A stretch of DNA of 11,196 nucleotides from Bifidobacterium breve (GTDB lineage: Bacteria; Actinomycetota; Thermoleophilia; Miltoncostaeales; Miltoncostaeaceae). How positions within the stretch are numbered: the stretch's first letter is position 1; the number at the start of each line of letters is the position of its first letter. Location of the stretch: the NCBI GenBank assembly GCA_945876305.1, contig CAMCOB010000038.1, positions 1 to 11,196 of the forward strand. The letters are read 5' to 3'. Shown in pieces: positions 5,207 to 11,196 of the stretch. Made by a program: the position numbers and the translations under genes. A model generated the notes under the pieces. The model saw only the letters and a program-made list of their open reading frames with translations, was not told where the DNA came from and searched no databases.

Positions 5207-7098
5207 CCACCACCCGGCTCGCCGGAGGCGAGCTGCACGGGGCGGTGCGTCTGGCTGCCGATCAGGGTGCCCGCCACCTGCGCGACCTGCAGGATTCCAC
5301 GGGCTACTGGTGGGGCGAGCTTGAGAGCAACGCGTCCATCACCGCCGAGCAGCTGTTTCTCCTCGAGGCGCTCAATATCGCCAGCGACTCAGACCGCAGG
5401 GGCATCGCCGCAGAACTTCTGGCAACCCAGGGCGAAGATGGTGGCTGGCCGGTGTGGTTCGGCGGCCCAGCCGATCTGTCCATCACAGTCGAAGCCTGGT
5501 ACGCCCTGCGCCTTGCCGGCATTTCCGCCGATGCGGAGCCCATGGTGCGCGCCCGCGATTGCGCGCGTGCGTTGGGCGGCGCCAACCAGACCCGGTTCTT
5601 CACCCGCCTGTGGCTCGCGGTGCTGGGTAAGCACCCATGGGATTCACTGCCCGCCGCGCCGCCCGAGTTGATGATGATGCCCCCCCGGGCGCCAATCTCG
5701 GTATACCGCTTTGCATCGTGGGCCCGAGGCACATTCGTGCCCCTTTTGGTAGTGCTGTCGCGCAACCCCACGTACCCGCAGGACCCCTCGCTCGACGAGC
5801 TCTACCTTGAGGCGCCGGGCAGCGTTCCGGGACCACCGCCCCGTACCCCGGGCACGCTCACCAAGATGATGTCCCGGCTCATGCCGCTGGCCCGTCGCTA
5901 CAACCAAAAGCCCTTCGGGCCCCTCCGCCGGGCATCCGAGCATCGCATCCGCGAATGGATCCTCGACCGCCAGGAGGCCGATGGCTCTTGGGCGGGCATT
6001 CAGCCCCCGTGGGTCTATTCCATCTTCGCCCTGCACGCACTCGGCATGCCGCTGGACCATCCGGTCATCACCCGCGCCATCGACGGCTTCTCCACCTTCC
6101 TGCAGCACCGCGATGGCCGCGTGCGCATGCAGTCGTGCCTCTCCCCCGTGTGGGATACGGCGCTGGCGACCATTGCACTGGCGGAGTCGGGAACCGGGGA
6201 TGACGACGATGCCGTGGCGCGGGCGCGCGACTGGCTCCTCGACCGTGAGGTCACCCGCGAAGGCGACTGGCGGCGTATCCCGCGCAGAGGCGAGGCGGGT
6301 GGGTGGAGCTTTGAGTTCCACAACGAGTGGTACCCCGACACCGATGACACCGCCGAGGTACTCATGGCCCTGCTCCACGCGGGCGTACCCCGCCACGACC
6401 ACGCCATCCGTCGTGGCGTGGACTGGCTTCTGGCCATGCAGAGCAAGGGTGGCGGCTGGGGGTCGTTCGACGTCGACAACACGAGCTCGCTCATCACCCA
6501 GTTCCCGGTGTGCGACTTCGGTGAGGTTGTGGACCCCCCCACCGAAGACGTCTCCGCACACGTCCTCGAGGCGCTTGTTGAGTGCGGCGTACCCGCGGGA
6601 CACCCGGCAATCCGGGCGGGTATCAAGTACCTGCGCCGCACGCAGCGCGCCGACGGATCGTGGTGGGGTCGCTGGGGCGTCAACCACGTGTACGGCACCG
6701 GTGCCGTGGTGCCCGCACTCATCCGCTGCGGCCTGCGCCCTGACGACCCGTGCATCAGGGCCGCCGTGCGCTGGTTGAAGGATCACCAGAACGATGATGG
6801 CGGCTGGGGCGAGGACATCCGCAGTTACGCCGACCCGGACTGGGTGGGCCGCGGCGACTCCACCGCGTCGCAGACGGCCTGGGCGCTTCTGGCACTCATG
6901 GACGGCGACCCCGGAAGTGAGGCCGCCGATGCCGGTGCCCACTGGCTGGTGGATACCCAGCGCGCCGATGGCGGATGGGACGAGGATGCCTTTACCGGAA
7001 CCGGGTTCCCGCTCGACTTCATGATCAAGTACCACTACTACCGCCTGTACTTCCCGGTGACAGCGCTCGGGCGTTACGCCACGCGGATGCAGGTATGA
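5203..7098 (+). CDS. shc: Squalene-hopene cyclase
   Basis: This monotopic membrane enzyme cyclises squalene to hopene/hopanol. The 631-residue length is normal. The catalytic DxDD motif is PDTDDTAE, with D379, D381 and D382. QW-type repeats are seen near residues 76-82, 257-263, 413-419, 481-487, 529-535 and 586-592, each ending in (D/G)G(S/G)W. Conserved blocks FDVDNTSS (422-429), CDFGEV (437-442) and the C-terminal GTGFPLDF (599-606) with Y610 and Y613 are present. Where the Alicyclobacillus enzyme has an aromatic (Y606 by my recall), this protein has M607. The frame is open upstream inside hpnG, but ATG 5203 gives the family N-terminus and a 4-nt ATGA overlap. hpnC follows with another ATGA overlap. 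Confidence 0.97.
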   Translation: MTTTRLAGGELHGAVRLAADQGARHLRDLQDSTGYWWGELESNASITAEQLFLLEALNIASDSDRRGIAAELLATQGEDGGWPVWFGGPADLSITVEAWYALRLAGISADAEPMVRARDCARALGGANQTRFFTRLWLAVLGKHPWDSLPAAPPELMMMPPRAPISVYRFASWARGTFVPLLVVLSRNPTYPQDPSLDELYLEAPGSVPGPPPRTPGTLTKMMSRLMPLARRYNQKPFGPLRRASEHRIREWILDRQEADGSWAGIQPPWVYSIFALHALGMPLDHPVITRAIDGFSTFLQHRDGRVRMQSCLSPVWDTALATIALAESGTGDDDDAVARARDWLLDREVTREGDWRRIPRRGEAGGWSFEFHNEWYPDTDDTAEVLMALLHAGVPRHDHAIRRGVDWLLAMQSKGGGWGSFDVDNTSSLITQFPVCDFGEVVDPPTEDVSAHVLEALVECGVPAGHPAIRAGIKYLRRTQRADGSWWGRWGVNHVYGTGAVVPALIRCGLRPDDPCIRAAVRWLKDHQNDDGGWGEDIRSYADPDWVGRGDSTASQTAWALLALMDGDPGSEAADAGAHWLVDTQRADGGWDEDAFTGTGFPLDFMIKYHYYRLYFPVTALGRYATRMQV

Positions 7099-7970
7099 CC
7101 GCGGCCGCAGGCGATGCCGGCGCCCGGGCGCACGCCGAGCAAATCGCGCGCGGCCACGACGAGAACTTCCCGGTCGCATTCATGCTTGCACCGCGTGACG
7201 TGCGTGCGGACATTCGCACCATCTATGCCTACTGCCGCGTCACCGACGACATCGGCGATGCGGGCGACGCCACGCGCGATGAGCGCGTGATCATGCTCGA
7301 TGCGTGGGAGGACGACCTGCTGCGCTGCTGGGGAGGCGCGCCCAACGACCCGGTGCTGCTGGCGCTGCAGGGTGTGGTGCGGCGGCGTGGCCTTGACCCC
7401 GAGCCATTCCGTGCACTCATTGAGGCCAATCGCATGGATCAGCGCATCTCGCGGTGGCAGACCCACGACGACCTCATCGAGTACTGCCGCCACTCCGCCA
7501 TCCCGGTGGGACGCATGGTGCTTGGCGTGCTGGGTATCCATGACCCCCGCTGCGAACACCTCTCCGATGCCACATGTGCGGGCCTTCAGCTGGTCAACTT
7601 CTGGCAGGACATCCGCCGCGATCTCGACGAGCGCGATCGTGTGTACCTCCCCACCGAAGACATGGCGATCTTCGGTGTGACGGTGGATGACCTACGTGAG
7701 CATCAGGCATCGCCGGCCGTGCGCGAGCTCATCCGCATGGAGGTCTGGCGCGCCCGCGCCCTCCTCATTGAGGGGGCCCCGCTTCGCGCCGAGGTGCCTC
7801 GCCGGGTGCGCCCGGACATTGCCATGTTCACGTCAGGTGGGCTGTGGGTGTGTGACGCCATTGCGCGTCAGAAGTTTGACACCATCGCCAGGCGCCCCGC
7901 TCCGGGGAAGTCCGGCCGGGCGCGCATGGCCGGGGCGGTGCTGGTGGGCGCCGTGCGGGGCGTGCGATGA
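7095..7970 (+). CDS. hpnC: Hydroxysqualene synthase HpnC
   Basis: HpnC converts presqualene diphosphate to hydroxysqualene, the second step of the three-enzyme bacterial squalene route. The 291-residue protein is a squalene/phytoene synthase fold enzyme. The N-terminal HDENFPVAF (21-29) resembles the H-ENFPV signature that separates HpnC from HpnD and CrtB. The first Asp-rich motif is DDIGD (51-55). The second lies in LVNFWQDIRRD (166-176), followed by RVYLPTED (182-189). The ATG overlaps the shc stop by 4 nt, and its own TGA overlaps the hpnD start. Assignment rests on motifs plus the paired hpnD and hpnE genes. Confidence 0.93.
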   Translation: MTAAAGDAGARAHAEQIARGHDENFPVAFMLAPRDVRADIRTIYAYCRVTDDIGDAGDATRDERVIMLDAWEDDLLRCWGGAPNDPVLLALQGVVRRRGLDPEPFRALIEANRMDQRISRWQTHDDLIEYCRHSAIPVGRMVLGVLGIHDPRCEHLSDATCAGLQLVNFWQDIRRDLDERDRVYLPTEDMAIFGVTVDDLREHQASPAVRELIRMEVWRARALLIEGAPLRAEVPRRVRPDIAMFTSGGLWVCDAIARQKFDTIARRPAPGKSGRARMAGAVLVGAVRGVR

Positions 7971-8833
7971 ACGTGGACGAGGCCTACGACCGCTGCACCC
8001 AGATCACCCGTACCGAGGCCCGCAACTTCTACTTCGGATTCATCTTGCTGCCACGCACCCGTCGTCGTGGCATCCACGCCCTCTACGCCTTCAGTCGCCT
8101 GTGCGACGACTCCGTGGATGGGGTTGACGACCTGGGCGCCAAGCTGTCTGCCGTCGCAGCGCGCCGCGCTGAGGTGGCCCAGGTCTATGACGGTGACGTG
8201 CCTGATGATGACCCCGTGCTCATCGCGCTGGCCGACGCCGTCCGCCGATTCGGCATCCCACGCGCGCCCATGGACGCTCTTGTGGATGGCGTGGAGATGG
8301 ATCTGGCCATCGATCGCTACGCCGACTGGCCTGCGCTCAAGGGGTACTGCGATCGCGTCGCCGGCGCGGTGGGTGTGTTGTCGCTCCACGTGTTCGGGTT
8401 CCGCGATCCCATGGCCGTCGATCACGCAGAGGATCTCGGGGTGGCCATGCAGGTGGTCAACATCATGCGCGACGTCCAGGAGGACGCCCTCTGCGACCGC
8501 ATCTATCTGCCCGCCGACGAGATGGCCACATGCGGCGTGACCGAGACCGACATCCTCGCCGACCGGATGACACCCGAGATGCTCGGCCTCATGCGGTTGC
8601 AGGGGGATCGGGCACGCGACTACTTCGCACGCGGCGAACGCCTCATCCCGCTGCTCGACCTGCGCGCCCGGATGTGCGTGAGCATGCTCGCGGCTCTCTA
8701 CGGCGACATCCTCGTGCGCATCACCGATGGGGGCTACGACTACACGCGCGGTCGCATATCGCTATCGGGACGTCGAAAGATGTTTCTCATGGCGCGGTCG
8801 ATTGGTAGGGCATTCACCGCGAGGCGGCGGTGA
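7967..8833 (+). CDS. hpnD: Presqualene diphosphate synthase HpnD
   Basis: HpnD condenses two farnesyl diphosphates to presqualene diphosphate. The 288-residue protein is a paralogue of its neighbour HpnC within the squalene/phytoene synthase family. FYFGFILLPR (21-30) and ALYAFSRLCDDSVD (38-51) carry the substrate- and Mg-binding region with first motif DDSVD. YCDRVAGAVG (127-136) is conserved, and VVNIMRDVQED (163-173) is the second Asp-rich motif. Phytoene synthase (CrtB) is the main alternative on sequence, but the flanking hpnC, hpnE and shc make HpnD much more likely. It joins hpnC by ATGA and hpnE by GTGA overlaps. Confidence 0.92.
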   Translation: MNVDEAYDRCTQITRTEARNFYFGFILLPRTRRRGIHALYAFSRLCDDSVDGVDDLGAKLSAVAARRAEVAQVYDGDVPDDDPVLIALADAVRRFGIPRAPMDALVDGVEMDLAIDRYADWPALKGYCDRVAGAVGVLSLHVFGFRDPMAVDHAEDLGVAMQVVNIMRDVQEDALCDRIYLPADEMATCGVTETDILADRMTPEMLGLMRLQGDRARDYFARGERLIPLLDLRARMCVSMLAALYGDILVRITDGGYDYTRGRISLSGRRKMFLMARSIGRAFTARRR

Positions 8834-10155
8834 GCCTCGCCGGGGCCCGCGTGGTGGTCGCCGGAGGCGGCCTTGCAGGCATCGCGGCGGCGGTCGAGGC
8901 GACCGCCTGCGGTGCGCGGGTCACCCTGGTGGAACGCCGTCCATTTCTGGGCGGCAAGACGTTCAGTTTCACCGAGCCCCGGACCGGTATCGAGATCGAC
9001 AACGGCCAGCACGTGCACCTGGGCTGCTGCACCGCCTACATGGCGCTGCTCGACCGACTCGGCTCGCTCGGGCTCACCACCATCCAGCCCGCGCTCGAGG
9101 TGGCGGTGCGCGATCGCAGAGGCACCCACGGCGTGCTCACCGCGGCACGCCTGCCGCCTCCACTGCACATGGGCCCCTCATTCACCCGGTTCGGATTGCT
9201 CTCCACGCGCGAGCGAGTGAGTGCCCTGCGGGCGCTCGTGGCCATCGTGGCGCTCGGCCCCACGGGGCGCAGAGGGCTCGACGACGTCACGTTCGGTGAC
9301 TGGCTGCGCGCGCATGGTCAGGGCGATGCATCCATCGAGCGCTTCTGGGACCTGCTCGTGCTGCCCACCTGCAACGACCGCAGCGACCGCGTGTCCGCGG
9401 CCCTGGCCACGTTCGTACTCACCGAAGGGCTCATGCGCACCCGTGGTGGGTCGGCCATCGGCTGGTCGCTGGTGGGCCTGTCGCATCTCATCGATGTGCC
9501 TACGCGCCAGTACCTCACCCGTGCGGGAGGAGAGGTGCTGACCGGCCATGCGGTCATCCATGCGCACGGCAGGGGTGTGACCCTTGACGACGGCACGGAG
9601 ATTGACGCCGACGCGGTGGTCGTCGCCCTCCCCCCTGGGCGCGCACGGGCGGTGGCACCCGATGCCATCCCCGTTGACCCCGCCCTTGGTGAGTCGCCAA
9701 TTGTCAACGTGCACCTCTGGTACGACCGCCCGGTCATGTCTCAGCCCGTGCTGGCCGTGGTGGATAGCCCGGTGCAATGGATGTTCGACCGCACGGCCAT
9801 TACTGGCGAGGGTGCCCCGGGGCAGCACCTGGCCCTGTCAATCTCGGGTGCCCACGATGAGATGGGTGTGCCGCGTGCCGTGCTGGCCGATCAGATGGAC
9901 CGCGAGATCCGCGTGCTGCTGCCGGCCGCCGGCAATGCGGTGCTCTGCGACTGGGCAGTCATCAAAGATGCCCGCGCCACCTTCGCCCCCTCCCCCGGGC
10001 AGGCCTCACGCCGACCGGGTGCCATCACCCCGGTCCCGGGGCTTGTGCTCGCGGGCAACTGGACCGCCACCGGGTGGCCCGCCACCATGGAGGGAGCCGT
10101 ACGCAGTGGGCTCACCGCCATAAACGCCCTGCACACCACCCTCGCATGGGCATGA
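8830..10155 (+). CDS. hpnE: Hydroxysqualene reductase HpnE (FAD-dependent amine-oxidase fold)
   Basis: HpnE reduces hydroxysqualene to squalene with FAD, completing squalene synthesis. The 441-residue protein starts with a dinucleotide-binding motif AGGGLAG (11-17), followed by an ERR at the end of the second strand (VTLVERR) that fits FAD ribose binding. FLGGKTFSF and the later DNGQHV are typical of the phytoene-desaturase-like flavoproteins. The C-terminal block LAGNWTATGWPATMEGAV is the FAD-contacting motif typical of HpnE. The start is a GTG overlapping the hpnD stop (GTGA, 8830-8833); no better start lies nearby. Its stop overlaps the next gene. A carotenoid desaturase is the alternative but fits the context less well. 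Confidence 0.94.
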   Translation: MSLAGARVVVAGGGLAGIAAAVEATACGARVTLVERRPFLGGKTFSFTEPRTGIEIDNGQHVHLGCCTAYMALLDRLGSLGLTTIQPALEVAVRDRRGTHGVLTAARLPPPLHMGPSFTRFGLLSTRERVSALRALVAIVALGPTGRRGLDDVTFGDWLRAHGQGDASIERFWDLLVLPTCNDRSDRVSAALATFVLTEGLMRTRGGSAIGWSLVGLSHLIDVPTRQYLTRAGGEVLTGHAVIHAHGRGVTLDDGTEIDADAVVVALPPGRARAVAPDAIPVDPALGESPIVNVHLWYDRPVMSQPVLAVVDSPVQWMFDRTAITGEGAPGQHLALSISGAHDEMGVPRAVLADQMDREIRVLLPAAGNAVLCDWAVIKDARATFAPSPGQASRRPGAITPVPGLVLAGNWTATGWPATMEGAVRSGLTAINALHTTLAWA

Positions 10156-10910
10156 CGCGCCGTCGCGGGAGGCTTGCTGGCGTGCGGGCCGTCGTCGCCC
10201 AGCGCCATGGCCCGGTTGTGGAGGCCGCTATCGGGGTGGGGGCCCTTCTCGCATATAACCTGGCCAAGGCCCGCACGGGTGGGAGCATCGACGAGGGCAT
10301 CCGCAACGCACGGCGCATCGTGGCGCTCGAGAAACGGCTCGGCGTGTTCGTGGAGCCAGCCATGCAACGCCTCGTGCTCCGTGGCACCTGGTCGCGCCGC
10401 ATCTGGGGCACCGCCTACCTCTCCAGCCAGTTGGTGGTGCTTCCCCTCACCCTGCGCCTTGCCTACCGACGTCTTCCCCATGCATACCCGGCCATCCGGA
10501 CGCTGGCCATCATCGCCTGGTCGGGGGGCGTCGCCTGGTATGCGCGTCAGCCCGTGGCACCGCCACGCATGGTGCCGGGCATCGGTATCGAAGACTCCGT
10601 GTCGGATGGGGTCATCCCCATGGATCATCCCATCGTGCGCCTCGTGTACCACCCGGTTGCGGCCATGCCGTCGCTGCACGTGGGGATGGCGCCGGTCGTT
10701 GCGTGGACCATCTGGTCGGCCACGACCCGGCCCTCCCTTCGCGCCGCCGCCGTGGCATATCCTCTCGCGGTCGCCACCACCGTCGTTGTTACGGGGAATC
10801 ACTTCCTCGCCGACATCGCCGGTGGGCTCGCCATTGTTGCCCCTGCGGCCGCCGCGGCGAGATGGATAAGCCGTGCACCGGGTATCCCGGGCACACCCGA
10901 GGACGCATGA
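10152..10910 (+). CDS. PAP2_3-type membrane phosphatase or phosphotransferase in the hopanoid operon
   Basis: This 252-residue integral membrane protein carries the three PAP2 motifs in the form seen in the PAP2_3 group (inositol-phosphorylceramide-synthase-like): RQPVAPPR (132-139), PSLH (173-176) and GNHFLAD (215-221). These give candidate catalytic H176, H217 and D221. Hydrophobic segments lie near residues 22-37, 86-104, 114-130, 177-190, 197-213 and 222-236. The substrate is unknown: prenyl diphosphate, phosphatidic acid or a lipid head-group exchange are all possible. The ATG at 10152 gives a 4-nt ATGA overlap with hpnE; an ATG at 10146 would add two residues. Co-translation with hpnE suggests a hopanoid or isoprenoid role, which is inference only. 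Confidence 0.85.
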   Translation: MTRRRGRLAGVRAVVAQRHGPVVEAAIGVGALLAYNLAKARTGGSIDEGIRNARRIVALEKRLGVFVEPAMQRLVLRGTWSRRIWGTAYLSSQLVVLPLTLRLAYRRLPHAYPAIRTLAIIAWSGGVAWYARQPVAPPRMVPGIGIEDSVSDGVIPMDHPIVRLVYHPVAAMPSLHVGMAPVVAWTIWSATTRPSLRAAAVAYPLAVATTVVVTGNHFLADIAGGLAIVAPAAAAARWISRAPGIPGTPEDA

Positions 10911-10960
10911 CCAACACCCGTACATCACCCAGTGGCGCGCTTCAGCGCGATCCGCAATGA
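10907..10960 (+). CDS. Possible 17-codon mini-ORF bridging two genes
   Basis: ATG at 10907 overlaps the PAP2-type gene's TGA (ATGA, 10907-10910). The frame runs 17 codons (MTNTRTSPSGALQRDPQ) to a TGA at 10958-10960, which overlaps the ATG of the next gene (ATGA, 10957-10960). The peptide is hydrophilic and resembles nothing I recognise. It may serve to carry ribosomes across what would otherwise be a 46-bp gap, or the overlaps may be chance. Confidence 0.35.
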   Translation: MTNTRTSPSGALQRDPQ

Positions 10961-11196
10961 CCGATCCCCGGCCCCCGCGCGAGAACAACCGTCCGGCTCG
11001 TCGCCGTGATGAGGGGTCATCGTCGCGTTCCGCATCGCGACCCCGATCGCCCCGCACGCCTCTTGGCCGGCGCGCGAAGGTCGTGGTCATCAGCGTGGCA
11101 GTCGTGGCGCTCGTCGGCATCATCCTGCTCATCGCGGGTGGTGGTGGTGGCGTGGCGCCGCAGGTCGTGGTGGCAGGCGTGGACATGGGTCAGGAC
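10957..11196 (+). CDS. Membrane-anchored, probably VanW/YoaR-like peptidoglycan-binding protein, cut off by the window edge
   Basis: Only the first 80 residues are present. They comprise a cytoplasmic Arg/Pro/Ser-rich tail (1-41, starting MTDPRPPREN), then one hydrophobic helix (about 42-60, VVVISVAVVALVGIILLIA). A Gly run (GGGGG) comes next, and then VAPQVVVAGVDMGQD. The last segment resembles the start of the YoaR-type domain (GVxVGG-like) found before VanW or L,D-transpeptidase domains in Gram-positive cell-wall proteins. The catalytic part lies outside the window, so the family call is tentative. The arrangement predicts a type II membrane protein with the C-terminus outside. It appears to be the last visible member of the hopanoid operon. 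Confidence 0.6.
   Translation, partial: MTDPRPPRENNRPARRRDEGSSSRSASRPRSPRTPLGRRAKVVVISVAVVALVGIILLIAGGGGGVAPQVVVAGVDMGQD

Noticed and set aside
5644..7179. Long minus-strand reading frame opposite the cyclase gene (511 codons)
   Set aside because: It is a high-GC antisense shadow of shc; its translation is rich in His, Arg, Gly and Val with no recognisable motif, while the plus strand encodes a full cyclase.
7095..8833. hpnC and hpnD as carotenoid phytoene synthases (crtB)
   Set aside because: Two tandem paralogues with the HpnC-type N-terminal motif, followed by hpnE and preceded by shc, fit the squalene route; no carotenoid desaturase or cyclase is nearby.
9891..11186. Long minus-strand reading frame opposite hpnE, the PAP2-type gene and the last gene (431 codons)
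   Set aside because: Low-complexity composition without domain motifs; all three plus-strand genes have recognisable motifs or organisation.

Overview
The window is GC-rich, tightly packed bacterial DNA. Most plus-strand genes overlap by 4 nt. The gene set (hopanoid pathway, a MetW, a VanW/YoaR-like cell-wall protein, possible leaderless starts) fits a high-GC Gram-positive, probably an Actinobacteriota lineage outside the best-studied genera. That placement is inference, since no rRNA or other phylogenetic marker is present.

Layout. (1) Positions 1-1239, minus strand: metW followed 7 nt later by an AEC-family permease that runs off the left edge. (2) Positions 1240-1439: the only sizeable non-coding block. 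It holds a 17-bp-period array of GGGGTC-type dyads directly upstream of metW and two 25-bp direct repeats. (3) Positions 1440-2462, minus strand: a zinc-dependent medium-chain dehydrogenase. (4) Positions 2463-2520: a 58-bp divergent gap with mirror-placed -10-like boxes. (5) Positions 2521-10910, plus strand: a hopanoid operon in the order prenyl diphosphate synthase, hpnH, hpnG, squalene-hopene cyclase (shc), hpnC, hpnD, hpnE, and a PAP2_3-type membrane phosphatase/transferase. (6) Positions 10907-10960: a possible 17-codon mini-ORF. (7) Position 10957 to the right edge: the N-terminus of a membrane-anchored, probably VanW/YoaR-like protein.

How the genes work together. The polyprenyl synthase supplies farnesyl diphosphate. 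HpnD joins two molecules to presqualene diphosphate, HpnC converts this to hydroxysqualene, and HpnE reduces that to squalene. The cyclase folds squalene into hopene. HpnH adds an adenosyl group to give adenosylhopane, and HpnG removes adenine to give ribosylhopane, the precursor of C35 extended hopanoids. The route from isopentenyl precursors to ribosylhopane is therefore encoded in one block. From hpnG to the last gene every junction is a 4-nt ATGA/GTGA stop-start overlap, if the mini-ORF is counted.

Most worth a second look: the dyad array abutting the putative metW promoter, the mini-ORF bridging two genes by 4-nt overlaps, the unassigned PAP2_3 protein and the cell-wall-type protein attached to the hopanoid operon, and the mirrored leaderless-type promoter pair.
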